Made by a program: the position numbers and the translations under genes
The notes under the pieces: generated by a model
The model's database searches: none
The model's input: the letters and a program-made list of their open reading frames with translations, nothing else
Told to the model about the DNA's origin: nothing
Assembly (NCBI GenBank): GCA_032719365.1
Contig: CM064874.1
Coordinates: forward strand, 44,046,271-44,110,270
Length of the DNA: 64,000 nucleotides
Source of the DNA: Prinsepia uniflora
Taxonomy: Eukaryota > Streptophyta > Magnoliopsida > Rosales > Rosaceae
Reading direction: 5' to 3'
Shown here: one piece after another, positions 23,881-35,464 of the stretch
Layout of the letters: every line of letters starts with the position of its first letter
Position numbering within the stretch: the first letter of the stretch is position 1

Positions 23881-24033
23881 AAAGGAGAAGCACATAATGT
23901 CCTAAGGCTAAAGAGAGCCTACAACAGAAAGAAGCAAGTGCCAAAACATGGAGCAGTCAGATGAACAAAAATGTCAATAGTGCTAGATTCAAGAAGTAAG
24001 CTTGAAGAACCACAAATATGCATTAAGGAGGAG

Positions 24034-24595
24034 TGTTGAAAGTTAATGCATATTTTCTAAAAAATTCTACACAAAGCTAGAGAGTACAAGAATCATCAAG
24101 GAGATGAATACTTGTGAAAGATGTGGAGAATTCTAGAGAATAGAAAAAGTATGAAGAGAGACTAGCTAAGACAAACTCTAGAGAACTCTAGAGAAGAAAG
24201 AAGAACGTGTAACATTCTAGAAAGATAGAAAAAAGTTTAATAAAGTATAAACTAGAAATCTCTAGGAAAATGTAGAGAAATTATGATAAGATATTGTAAG
24301 AGATTAATGTATAATATTCTAGAGACTAGGGGTAAGAACTCTGTAAATAGAGGTATGGTGCCATGTAATTGTGGTAATGCAAGAGAGTGTAAAGAAGAGA
24401 TAAAGAGTGTGAACTCCACAAGAAGAGCCTTGTTTCATACTAGCCAATAAGTACCCAAGTGAGAAGCTAAACACTAGCTTGCCTAAGTGAAAGTCATGTA
24501 CTCCTCCATTAAATCAATAAAATCGTGTTTGTGTCATATCATTTCCTAAACTTCTCCTTCAGTCATAAACCAAACATAAATACTTCCAAAACTCA
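24034..24595 (+). repeat. LTR 2 of the copia chain (shared)
   Basis: It starts TGTTGAAAGTTAATGC directly after AAGGAGGAG and ends ACTTCCAAAACTCA. It serves as the 3' LTR of D and the 5' LTR of E. The primer site after it has decayed to TGGTATAAGAGC. Confidence 0.85.
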
Positions 24596-24721
24596 TAAAT
24601 GGTATAAGAGCATCCAAAATATGATCAGTGGTATTAGAGCTGTCTAGATCAAAAGCAGGAAGTGTCAAATCTTGTTAGATCAGCGGAGGAAGTTTGCGCA
24701 TTAGGTTCAATCTTGTCCTCC

Positions 24722-26380
24722 ATGATGTCTACATCAAACCAAAGTTCGGTCCAGCTTCCAATATTTTTTGAAAAAAAAGTACAAATTCTAGAGCATAAAG
24801 ATGAAGACATTTTATACGTCTTAAGACTTATGGGACATAGGAGAAAATAGTTTCTCTATTCCAAAAAATCCTACCATGAAGCAATTAAGGAAATCAAAGA
24901 AAGATCAACAATGAGATGCATAGACTCCATATACTCTCCAAGTAGCCTTGGATGACGCAATTTTCCTTAAAATCATGGGAACAACAACATGAAAGGAAGT
25001 GTGGGAAACACTAAAGGAGGAGTTTCATGAGAATGAAAAGGTACGTTCTGTAAAACTATAAACTCTAAGAAGTGACTTAGAAAATATAAAAATGGAGGAT
25101 TCTGAGACTACTCAAAATTATTATGCAAAAGTGAAAGAAATTATAAATCAATTGAGTGCATATGGCGAAAAAATCGCTGATGCTAAAATAGTAGAAAAAA
25201 TACTTATAAGTGTAGGTGATAAGTATGATGCAATAGTTACTGTCATTGAACAGTCGAATGACATCTCGACTCTTTTAGTGACTGAACTAATGGGCTCACT
25301 AGAAGCCTATGAGAAAAGACTGAGTATGTGAGATGAAAGTCCAATTAAGAATGCCTTCTAGTTGGAATTAAAGTCTCAGAAATCCGAAGAAAGGGCAAGG
25401 AGAATGAAAGAAAAGTTTAAAGGAGGAGAAAATCTCAATAATAAGTGGGAAAATGAGATAAGTAATGAGAGGAAAACATCTCCTCCATGTTGGGTGTGTA
25501 AAAGGACATGCCACCCAGAAAAAAAATGTTGGTTCTGAGGAAATCCCAAATGTCGTAACTGTAAAAGATTTGGGCACATAGAAGGAGATTTTTGGCACAA
25601 AAAAGCTATCAAGATATCTTTACAGAAGAAAGTTAAAAGAACGAGCGTATGTTCTATCCTCGTCGAGTTTCAAAAAAAGAAGGAAGTGGCTTATAAACAG
25701 TGGTTGCAGTAACCACATGGCAGGAGATGAAAACATCTTCGACAATATAGACAAGTCAATCAAAGGAAAATTCAAGATGAGAAATGGTGTTGTGGTGGAG
25801 ATGCAAGGCAAAGGTACGATTTCTATCCACACAAATAAACCGACTAAATACATAAAAGATGTTTTATAAGTTCCTAGCCTGGAGCATAATCTATTGAATA
25901 TTGGTCAAATGCTCGAGAATGGTTACTCCCTGTATTTGTCTAGAAATTTATGCACAATATATGATGCAAGAAATGAAATAATTACGAAAGTGAAGATGAA
26001 ATATAGAAAATTTCCAATCAACAAATGTAACTTTTTTGGAGATACTACTGCAAAGGTAGTAAGGAAGACTGATGCCCGGATGAAGAAGGCGCACAAGCTT
26101 AGAGAGAAAAACTAAGAGGAAGATAAAGATGAAGTGGAAAAGACTTCAGACACTCCTTGTACATCTATAACTCCACCAGTAACAAGATCAAATCCTCCGT
26201 CAAAGCAATAAGAACTTCTCCAAAAATTGAATTCAACTAAACCTTTCAAAGAAAAATATGAAACATGCACCTACATGACTATATAATTAGAACGCCTCAA
26301 AGTTGCAAAGAAACAAGACAAATGGAGAAGGCCAATAAAAGAAAGGAAGCACGAAAAAAGGCTCGTACATAAAGCATGAG
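24722..26380 (+). pseudogene. Copia E Gag-protease polyprotein
   Basis: It starts ATGATGTCTACATC like D. The best-preserved part is 25092-25331, with Gag words NYYAKVKEII and LMGSLEAYEKRL. Two zinc-knuckle stretches (CWVCK...CHPEKKCW and CRNCKRFGHIEGDFW) lie near 25485-25595; the second has lost its last Cys. MLENGYSL near 25908 marks the region normally leading to integrase, but the frame passes into a KMKYRK and KKAHKLREKN basic stretch and ends. Many stops are present. Confidence 0.75.
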
Positions 26381-26524
26381 CACATAATGTCCAAAGGCCG
26401 AAGAGAGCCTACAACATAAAGAAGCAAGCACCACATACATGGAGCAGCCAGATGAACAAAAATGTTAGTAGTACCAAATTCGAGATGCAAGCTCGAAGAA
26501 CCCCAAATATGCATTAAGGAGGAG

Positions 26525-27056
26525 TGTTGAAAGTTAATGCATATTTTCCAGAAAGTTCTACACAATGCTAGAGAGTACAAGAATCATTAAGGGGATGAAT
26601 ACTTGAGAAAGATGTGGAGAATTCTAGAGAATAGAAGAAGTATGAAGATAGACTAGTTAAGACAAACTTTAGAGAAATTTAGAGAAGAAAGAAGAATGTG
26701 TAACATTCTAGAAAGATCGAAAAAAGTTAATCGAGTATAAACTAGAAATCTCTAGCAAAATCTAGAGAAATTATGATGAGAGATTGTAAGAGATTGATGT
26801 AGAATATTCTAGAGATTAAGGGTAGGAATTCTCTAAATAGAGGGTTGGTGCCATGTAATTGTGGTAATGCAAGAGAGTGTGAAGAAGACATAAAGTGTGT
26901 GAGCTCCAAAAAAAAGCCTTGTATCATACTAGCCAATAAGTAGCTAGGTGTCTTAGGTGAGGAGTTAAACACTAGTCCGCCTAAATAAAAGTCTTGTACT
27001 CCTCCATTGAATCTATAAAGTTTTTTTTTTAATGTCATATCCTTTCCTAAACCTCT
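26525..27056 (+). repeat. LTR 3 of the copia chain (right end lost)
   Basis: It starts TGTTGAAAGTTAATGC and follows LTR 2 until about 27056. The terminal 40 bp are missing. Just after it, GCCTAAATAAA and a poor copy of the following LTR words recur, so part of the LTR tail was duplicated. Confidence 0.75.
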
Positions 27057-27470
27057 CTGCCTAAATAAATACCTCTATTTTGAATCAACAAAATTGGGTT
27101 TTGATTAAAAATAATGTTTTATTCAAACACCTTATGAAGTTGAAGGATATATAATAGCTAGGTCTGTTAAGAATCCAATCGTGACATTCGGGACCAATGA
27201 CATAATCTATAACAAATAGGCGGTCTACATAAATTCACAAGGGAACTAAGAAAAGTGAGAAATAAAATTGCAACTCGTTTCCAATGATATTATAATTACA
27301 AACAATCGACAACATGGGATAGTAGCCTGGTAAAAAGGGTCGAATGTGCATAGTGGTAACTAATGGAAACCTCATGGAAAAAAGCCTAGCTAACCAATGA
27401 AAAAAAATTTTAGTGTGCATAAATTGAAACAGATGGACTAGTATTGTTTTTTTCCTTAAAAAACTGCTTT
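27057..27470. other. AT-rich spacer between copia E and gypsy G
   Basis: No gene seen. It opens with the partial LTR duplication and then has no structure I can assign up to the ATTTT duplication of element G. Confidence 0.4.
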
Positions 27471-27475
27471 ATTTT

Positions 27476-28080
27476 TGTGGAACCCAAAATCATCCGAAAA
27501 TTATGGAGCTGCCACGTGGCCCGTAATTCCCAAAAATGACTAAATTGCCCCTGGCAATAACGCTGATCATTTGAAAACACCCGCATATTAAATAATCTAT
27601 TTACCAGTTAAATATGTTATTTGATGGGGTTAAAATCTCCGTAATATCAATATTCTCCCCGAGAATTAATTGTCGTTATTCTTAATAATGGATAATTAAT
27701 ATTGATATTAAAATACAATAATTGTCATTACTATCATGATGAACCATCATTACAATTATTAAATAGTATATTTAATTAATAATATATTTTTTATTAATTA
27801 AATATTCAACCGACCAATCAGAACGCTCCAAGGCTCCCAAGATTTTCCTATAAATAGCAAGACACATTTCATTTCCAAGGTACGTTCATTCTTCGTTTCG
27901 AAGTATATCCTTTTTCCTCTCTCAAAGCTAACTTAAGCATCGGAATGTTCTTGGTCGAACAACCCCCCGGGTAAATCGATCGAAGCAACGATAGCTAATT
28001 GTTTGCTGTTTGCAGGAATTGTGAGGACTTTTCGCGACGAGTTCAATCTTTGATTCAACAATTGGTGCTTTCATTGAGAG
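27476..28080 (+). repeat. 5' LTR and primer site of gypsy G
   Basis: The LTR reads TGTGGAACCC...GATTCAACA (27476-28060). It has TATAAATA at 27849-27856 and a purine/pyrimidine-mixed U5. ATTGGTGCTTTCATTGAGAG at 28061-28080 is in the primer-binding position. The following leader (28090-28370) repeats TTCATCGTTCATC-like words many times. Confidence 0.9.
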
Positions 28081-28104
28081 CTATTGAGGAATACTCAGAA
28101 GAAG

Positions 28105-28345
28105 CTCTCTCATTTGTTCATCGTTCATCTTTCTTCGTTCGTCGTTCATCGACATTGTTCGAAGATTTTGAACGTTGTTCATCGCTCATCAAGAATTCGT
28201 TCATCGTTCATCTTTCTTCGTTCGTCGTTCGTCGACATTGTTCGAAGATTTTGAACGTTATTCATCGTTCATCGTTCATCTTCCTTCGTTCGTCGTTCAT
28301 CGACATTGTTCGAAGATTCTGAACGTTGTTCAAATTATCCATCAA
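28105..28345 (+). repeat. Leader repeats of gypsy G
   Basis: Words such as TTCATCGTTCATCTTTC and CGTCGTTCATCGACATTG recur three to four times, with period about 60-70 bp, between the primer site and the gag ATG. They are slippage-prone and have no coding meaning that I see. Confidence 0.7.
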
Positions 28346-28378
28346 CAGCTTTCCAAATTCGAAATTCTTCGATTCTGC

Positions 28379-30287
28379 ATGGCTAAAGTTCGTCGATCCG
28401 TTCGATCGGCTGGAGAAGGTGTTTCTGCCTCAACGGCTCAGACAAAGAATGAGGCTCGCATTGAAACTCCGGAGAAGCGGCCAACTCAACCCAGGCGTGT
28501 GTCCATAGAATCACCCATGAAGACACTTGAATTGAGGCCAACCTTCAGTTTTGGAGCGTTCCCCTCTCCAGCTAACCAAGTGCCCGCGCTAGGGGAAGGA
28601 ACTTCGGCTTTACAACAAGAAAACGAGAGGTTGATGGGAAAAGCATCACGTCATGATCTGCCCAAAACAAACATGGTCCTAAGGGACTTTCTGGACGGGT
28701 GTCATGACATCTCAGGGAGAAGGCGTCACCAACCTCCCCAGGACAACTTGGCGCAGCAAGTTGAAGGGTTAAGCAAACAAGTTCAACTTCAGTAAGAGCT
28801 CTTACAGCAACTCCTAGCAGAGAGACCAGTCCAAGAGCAGGACAGACATTCCACGTCACGTGGAAAACAAGAGCAGGCTCAAAGACGTCCTGGGAAAGAA
28901 CCAGTCCACTGCCGAACAATGTCACGAGACACTTCGCTAAGCGATTCCGGTGAAGAAAGTCATGCTCACCGAGCAAAAAGCTCTCAACGCCTAAAGCCAT
29001 CAGTGCGTGAACGGCTAGGAAATAAGATTGGGGCAACTTCACAGGCAGAGCGTTCACAGCACTCACATGGGAGCAGAGGGCAACTTCGAGCTCTATACAA
29101 AGACCCAAAACGATCTGCCCATGACAGTAAAGTGGAAGATGAAGCCTACTCCCTTGCACGATCCCATAGATCAAGGGAAGAAGCTCAAAGAGGTTCTCGA
29201 CAATTAGCACAAAGGGACCTATTACCTCAGCGAGGGGCGTTGCGGGCTAATAATGTTCAAAAAATTCTGGACATGCACCTTCGTGCTCAACAAGGTGGCG
29301 ATCTAGAGGACGATCTACGTCGCCAGATACAGCTCTCTACGCCCTTTTATAAGGGAGATTGAGGAGGAGCCATTCCCCCAGAGGTTCACAACGCCAAACT
29401 TCACTCCATTCAAAGGAGCCTCCGACCCGGTAAAACACATAGATTATTACCGAGGAGTCATGATCCCCCACAGGTCTAACGATGAGCTCATGTGCAAAGT
29501 TTTTCAAGCTTCTCTCCACGTCCAAGCCATGACTTGGTTCAATCATCTCCCCCCGAGGTTGATTGAGTCATTCGAAGAGTTGGCCCTGGCATTTGTGAAG
29601 GAATACGCACAACTTCGGACAATCGAGCTGAAATATGACCATCTTTTCTCTGTCCGAAAGAGGGCAAAAGACACTCTGCGACAATACATATGGAGATTTT
29701 GTGAAGAGAAGTCTCGCATTATCGGCTGTAATGACCTTGTTGTGGCAATGGAATTTAAGCAAGGACTCCCTCGAGACAGCCAGCTTTACGGGGACATCGT
29801 CATGAGCAATGCGTGAATTCTCACCAAAATACTTTCGCTAGCAGAGCGACATGCAAGTTGGGAGGATGAGAAGAACGCCGCTCATACTCAGGACCATGTC
29901 GGGGCTAGTGAAAAGGCCTCCAATGAGGATGAGCCCCATGGAAAGTTTGCAACTGGAAAGCTCAACAAGCGCAAAGCGGGGCAACACTCCCAAACGCCAG
30001 TTATGGGGAAGCTTAACTTGCAGCTATCTCTACCAGTCCATCAGATCCACAATGAAATTAAGGACAAGCCATGGTTTAAGAAACCGGAGCCAGTCAAGGG
30101 CAATCAAGAGAATGCTGATAAAACCAAATGGTGCGCCTATCATGAATGTTATGGGCACAATATCAGCACATGTATATCTTTCGAAAGATATCTCCGAAAT
30201 CTCCTGAAGGAGGGGCATTGTACAGACTACATCAAGAAGAAGACTGTAAATCACATGGAGAACAAAGAACCAAATGAGCCAGCGTGA
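28379..30287 (+). pseudogene. Gypsy G gag
   Basis: The ATG at 28379 starts MAKVRRSVRS. An Arg/Ser/Gln-rich N-terminal region continues past a stop at 28793 to about 29360. After a frame change the retrotransposon Gag core follows (QASLHVQAMTWFNHLPP near 29505-29555, then FVKEYAQLRTIE). A stop TGA at 29814 fits CGA decay. The C-terminal knuckle-like WCAYHECYGHNISTC lies at about 30130-30174, matching the short Cys/His tail of Tat-type Gag. Total coding length is about 635 codons. No pol frame follows. Confidence 0.8.
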
Positions 30288-30462
30288 AAGGTGATTCGCA
30301 TCAACTAGACGCAAGTCAACATTAGAGAGACATAAAATTCTATGGAGCTTTCCAATTTTGCTTTTCAAGTTGTCTTCTAAATTCAAGTATCAATGGAATG
30401 AGATTGACAAAGTGATTTGTTCACCATGTACAATTTTCAAAGCTTATTCTCTCTAGTGTAAA

Positions 30463-30850
30463 AAGCCTTCGTTATCGAAGCATCCAAGCCTTAGCCATGC
30501 GATGCATTCGAGCCTTCGCCCTGCAAAACATCTAAGCCTTCGCCATGCGAAGCACCTAAGCCTTCGTCATCGAAGCATCCAAGCCTTCGTCATCGAAGCA
30601 TCTGAGCCTTCGTCATCGAAGCATCCGAGCCTTCTCCCTGCGAAGCATCTAAGCCTTCACCATGCGAAGCACCCAAGCCTTCGCCCTACGAAGCATCAGA
30701 GCCTTCGCCATGCGAAGCATCTAAGCCTTCGCCCTGCGAAGCATCAGAGCCTTCGCCTTGTGAAACATCCGAGCCTTCGCCTTGTGAAACATCCGAGCCT
30801 TCGCCCTGCGAAGCATTCAAGCCTTTGTCATCGAAACATCTAAGCCTTCT
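30463..30850 (-). repeat. 23/24-bp repeat array, coding minisatellite of the antisense gene
   Basis: There are about 16 copies of AAGCCTTCGCCATGCGAAGCAT-like units (22-25 bp). Each unit holds the inverted repeat TTCGC...GCGAA. On the minus strand the 24-bp units keep frame and read as an acidic octapeptide of the form DASQGEGL/S. The 23-bp variants (TTCGTCATCGAAG type) shift the frame. Confidence 0.85.
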
Positions 30851-31020
30851 GAGTCCTGCAAATTTCTGCGCAGCAAGGAGAACTCATCTCGAGCGGTATC
30901 TCGCTCATTTTCTATCAGCATCCTCTCTACACGGCTCATCTCCAACTCGCCCACTTTGGCTTCCGATGTGAAATTAGGACCTTAAGTTTTCTTAATGTAT
31001 CGTAATCTCACATCGACAAC

Positions 31021-31245
31021 ATAACTTTCCGTTTCTGCAGCCCTTCGCGTCAAGATGGCACATTCGCGGGACCAGAACGGTCGGGTTAGGAAAGAAGTTG
31101 CTCGTCATGCTTTTTTCTCCAAAGAACATCGATAACATAACTTTCCGTTTCTACAGCCCTTCACGTCAGGATGGCACAGTCGCTGGACCAGAACGGTCGG
31201 GTTAGGAAAGAAGTTGCTCGGTATGCTTTTTTCTCCAAAGAACCA
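31021..31245. repeat. Tandem duplication of about 110 bp
   Basis: CATAACTTTCCGTTTCTGCA and the following ~100 bp occur at 31021 and again near 31136, with a few differences. The duplication falls inside the antisense frame of gypsy G. Confidence 0.85.
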
Positions 31246-31950
31246 ATAGGTCCTTGTTTATTGTTCTTCTTTTGAACAACGGTTTCTTTCAAGCGCAGTG
31301 GAGCGCTCAACCACTCCTTGATTAGGAAGTCTGAAGGCCTCCCGCCATTCATATCTCTAAATGGAGAAAGTAGCCGGCTCATGTCCCGGGACTCTGGAGG
31401 AATTTTAAGGGCCATGTCAATCTTTTTGAGATCAGGCTGACCTCCAAACCCGTTGTACAACTCATCAAACATGCGGAAGGGCGAGGCCATCCTTAAGTCT
31501 GGAGAGGCATGACTATCGCCAAGCTCCACGAGAACGTCTTTTGGAAAGGCAATTTGATTGCGAGCCTTCCACTCCATGAAGTCTTGAGACTTCTCAAACT
31601 CCATATCTTTCCCTCGGAATGGACTTAGGCCACGAAAACCGCTACGCTCCCACAAAGAAAGTTTGCTGGGCCTCTCGGCACCTTGATGCATAGCGAGCAT
31701 ATTTGTGGTACTAGCAAGAGTCACAGTGAATGTGATCCAGCCTACCGATGCTCACTAGTCACGTCCGCAAGTACACGCAGTCACCGCCAAGTCCCCATCG
31801 ACTGTTCAGCCAAACTCCGCCCACCACGTGGCACTGGTTGTACACCCGCTCCAACAGAGCTTCTAAACACCTTAGACGGACTCTTGACGTGTAGCAAGCA
31901 TTTTGTGGTACTAGCAACAGTCACATTGAATGTAAGCCAACCTACCAATG

Positions 31951-33544
31951 CTCGCACACACCGTCCAAACCGCTCGCTTTCTAAGCTGCACGTGTTTCCG
32001 TAATTTCCGACGCTTTCCAGGAATCTCGAATCCTGTCCAAAAACATCATGAAAGGTCAATAATGACTCTATGAGTATCATATCAAATTCGCATAATTTTT
32101 TGGGAATTAAATATTAATTTAAAACATAACCTAAACCTTTGGTGAAGAGTGATTTGCTACAGTGCAGAGAACAGTGTTTTGCTACAGTGCGCGGTGAACA
32201 GTGTCGTCCCTACAACCCGTTTCTCTGTTAAACGGGTCGTGTACCCGCGATCAGACCCGGAAAAATCTCCATCAATTCGACCTTGATTTCTTCTGTTCTT
32301 TAAACTGTTTTTATCTAAACCATCTTAATTTAGGTTCTATACATTTAATTACTTAAATTACAACAAAAATCCAACAATCCCACGATGAACTTCCAAACGG
32401 GTTTCGTGATCGGGTTCACCCAATTCGTCCCTGTTTTCCAAATTAATTCACACAGAAAGCATCGTGAGAGTAAAATAAACGTTTTTACATAATCAATTTC
32501 GTAGTTACTTACCTCCAACTACACGAACCCAAGCTCGATTTTGGGAAGGGAATGAAGCTTCTGTTCTTGCTCAGTACAACCTCAATCCTCTTTGTCTTTG
32601 ATGTGGATCGGTTCGAAATGATCCCAGGAGACTTAATCAAGTCTCAATTTGGATCCCCACAGCTCGCAAATTCGATTTCGAATTTCCCCCCAAAATTCCA
32701 AAATTATCGATTCTGGTTCTCACTTCTCACCTTATGTCCCCGTGTTTTCCCTCGCCTAAAACCAGACTCTTCAAACACTCAATTACTCACTCTCATGAAC
32801 AATTTCACCCTTTGTTGTTCACGGATTGAAAGTGAAGGAAGATGAAGATTAATGGTGTTTAAATAGGATTAAAGATGGATTAAAAAATGATTAAAACATG
32901 ATGATGATGTTTTCCATGAAACATGGATTAACACATGATTAAAACATGATGATGATGTTTTCCATGAAACATGGAGCACATTTTAAGGGTCCTTAAATCA
33001 AGGGATGGGTGACACTTGTCACTCATCCTAGTGTTCACAATCAATAGTCACTATTCACAATTTAATATTATTTTAATCGAAATCCCGGTTTGTTCGGTTA
33101 ATCGTTTTCGTCCCCGTGACCACAATTTCGTCGACGAATCTCCGATTTTGGAATGTCGCCTATCTATGGATTCGTATCGACTCGACCTACGTAACGGTCC
33201 TTAGCCCTCGTCCTTTGAACCTCCCGAGTCAAAAGTCAACATTTCGCCCTTACCTTTCAAATTTACCAAAATACCCCTAGACTTCCGAACGTCGTAACTT
33301 TTTCCTCGAATGTCGGAATCGAACGTTCCACCTGCCTATGAACTCGTGACGTCCCAAACTATGTCATAGCTATCAGTCAAAGTCCATTTGACCGTCCGAA
33401 CTAAAAGTCAATATTTTTCCCACGCTTAGGGGCAAAACGGTCATTTTGCACATTTCGTCCGATTCACTCCACTAATCCTAGATTAGTCATTCTAAATCAT
33501 AATTAATTAATATTTCATCCCGATAATCAGGACGGGTCGTTACA
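31951..33544 (-). mobile_element. SL3: truncated SL-family LTR in gypsy G
   Basis: On the minus strand it begins TGTAACGACCCGTCC at 33544 and follows the family to about 31951, next to the proximal inverted arm (compare 63577-63590 in SL6). The central repeat region and the 3' end are missing, so no duplication can be checked. It contains the family phrase for cleaning 'CACTTGTCACTCATCC' near 33012-33027, also seen at 968 and 16917. Confidence 0.75.
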
Positions 33545-33704
33545 CCCCGCCTTCGTAGACCCATAACTTTCGCATCCGACCTCCAATTGACGCATGCCGC
33601 CTGTCTGCGGATTCAACACCTCGGGACCTACTCAGCAGTAACCGGTAAACCCGGTAAAATAAGATTCCAAACAATGGACATCCCTTCGGATTCCCTGCAT
33701 TCCG

Positions 33705-34306
33705 AATCGATGTGGGGGCATTTGTGGAACCCAAAATCATCCGAAAATTATGGAGCTGCCACGTGGCCCGTAATTCCCAAAAATGACTAAATTGCCCCTA
33801 GCAATAACGCTGATCATTTGAAAACACCCGCATATTAAATAATCTATTTACCAGTTAAATACGTTATTTTATGGAGTTAAAATCTCCGTAATATCAATAT
33901 TCTCCACGAGAATTAATTGTCGTTATTCTTAATAATGGATAATTAATATTGATATTAAAATACAATAATTGTCATTACTATCATGATGAACCATCATTAC
34001 AATTATTAAATAGTATATTTAATTAATAATATATTTTTTATTAATTAAATATTCAACCGACCAATCAGAACGCTCCAAGGCTCCCAAGATTTTCCTATAA
34101 ATAGTAAGGCACATTTCATTTCCAAGGTACATTGATTCTTCGTTTCGAAGTATATCCTTTTTCTCTCTCAAAGCTAACTTAAGCATCAGAGTGTTCTTGG
34201 TCGAACAACCCCCCGGGTAAATCGATCGAAGCAACGATAGCTAATTGTTTGCTGTTTGCAGGAATTGTGAGGACTTTTCGCGACAAGTTGAATCTTTGAT
34301 TCAACA
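33705..34306 (+). repeat. 3' LTR of gypsy G with purine tract
   Basis: A GTGGGGGCATT tract precedes the LTR start TGTGGAACCC at 33723. The LTR ends TTCAACA at 34306 and is followed by the ATTTT duplication. Confidence 0.9.
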
Positions 34307-34311
34307 ATTTT

Positions 34312-35464
34312 TAACTAAAGTAGTACTAATATATTTGGTAAAAATAAGAAATCTTGTTTTTTTTTTAAAAAAAAGGCATTGGGCTTTTGGCAAAAACTCT
34401 TAAAGACAATCTTCAAGTTGCTTTATCAAAATTATTTTAATGTACAACTATTTATTATAAAAAAAAAAACACATGTAATTTTTCATAAAAATATAGCAGA
34501 AACAACTTTTTAAAAAGTACGACAATACTAAACTAGCCCTAATAGTGAATCGTTCTAATGAAAAGCAGTTCACTTGTGAGGAAGATGCCAAACATTGTTC
34601 CCAACACTGCTACTTTTCTGCACAATTATGGTAAGCACCTCGACACCCCTGCAAAGGCAACAATCATGGAACCTACCACCTTGACAAAAACTACAATCAA
34701 AGAATCCATCACTCCATTAAAGATCGCTCACAAGTAAACAAGGAAATTTCAAAGTATTCGGAATAAACACAATAATTAAGTAAATAACGATGAAAGAAAA
34801 TGAACAATCACCACATGAAATTATTTCTTGCCTAGTGAAATGGCTTCGATGAGAAACTGTCAGTATTCAACGGGTATAGTTAAAACCAGCATGCCTCCAT
34901 CAGGTAAAATTCGTCAAGCGAGGATCGTCGGGTTTAATTTTTAATGACGAAAATGGTGTATCATTGGGTAATTCTATGTTGCTTGACGACATTGTTCTTC
35001 AGTCAATAATCGTCAAGCAACATCGAATGTCAAACCTAATTAACCCAACAAACACTTATCCTCGAGCAAAGTGATAAACATTTGGTGCCCCCACAGAATT
35101 TTGATGCCTTAGTTTTGCACGATGAATGAATTCGTCGGCCTAACTGAAAAAAGAGTCGGAAGACTGCCACCGATTTGTGTTGTTTGTGTCTTACCCGACT
35201 AAAGAAAATATTTTTAAGATTGGCTTGGTGAATTTACTTGTTCATCACGCAACAAATTAAAATTAAAAGAAAATATTTTTTTAATTTAAATTAATAAAAT
35301 AATATAAAATTATGGAAAATAAATACAATTAAAATAATAAAATGAATCAAATGAAAATTTAAAAAATTTAATTTTATTTTTGTAAATAATTAAAATTAAA
35401 GTAACATTTTGTAAAAAAAATGTTTTTCAATACTCTTGACCGGGTCGGGGTGGTTGGGCTCCTA
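34312..35464. other. AT-rich sequence without a gene
   Basis: Contains A/T runs and weak repeats of the word CGTCAAGC(A/G)A near 34910-35025, but no open frame or element end that I can support. Confidence 0.4.

Larger units (their letters stand above)
21234..24595 (+). mobile_element. Copia-like gag-protease-only element D
   Basis: LTRs are at 21234-21784 and 24034-24595. The primer-binding site TGGTATCAGAGC (21789-21800) is complementary to initiator methionine tRNA, usual for Ty1/copia. The body encodes only a UBN2-type Gag, zinc knuckles, a protease-like segment and a lysine-rich tail. Integrase, RT and RNase H are absent. Without its Cassandra insert the LTR-to-LTR unit is about 2.48 kb, the same as unit E to its right. 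The LTR at 24034-24595 is shared with E. Confidence 0.85.
24034..27056 (+). mobile_element. Copia-like gag-protease-only element E
   Basis: It shares its left LTR (24034-24595) with element D and ends in a third LTR at 26525. The unit from LTR start to LTR start is 2491 bp. It has the same gene content and the same missing polymerase region as D, so the internal deletion was present before the two copies separated. A purine tract AAGGAGGAG precedes each downstream LTR, at 24025 and 26516. Confidence 0.85.
30463..31735 (-). pseudogene. Antisense reading frame of gypsy G with coiled coil and octapeptide tail
   Basis: On the minus strand a 187-codon frame at 31724-31161 carries unfamiliar but protein-like sequence (LSPFRGKDMEFEK, ASPFRMFDELYNGF, IPPESRDMSRLLSPF). 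After a 110-bp tandem duplication the frame near 30990-30860 is a clear coiled coil (EAKVGELEMSRVERMLIENE). It leads into the octapeptide repeats. Upstream, 31.7-32.0 kb holds two copies of a segment reading VGW-TF-VT-ASTT. I do not recognise the N-terminal family. Position and polarity match the antisense genes of A and H. Confidence 0.5.
27476..34306 (+). mobile_element. Gypsy element G: complete LTR pair, gag only, antisense gene
   Basis: LTRs 27476-28060 and 33723-34306 are flanked by a perfect duplication ATTTT at 27471-27475 and 34307-34311. By eye the two LTRs differ at roughly 13-14 of 585 positions, so the insertion is fairly young. The body holds gag but no protease, RT, RNase H or integrase. 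Downstream of gag is a minus-strand reading frame with a repeat array, then a truncated SL LTR at 31951-33544. It is a non-autonomous element. Confidence 0.92.

Noticed and set aside
30463..30850. CRISPR-like regular repeats
   Set aside because: Units are contiguous without unique spacers, in a plant retrotransposon, and encode a peptide repeat on the minus strand.
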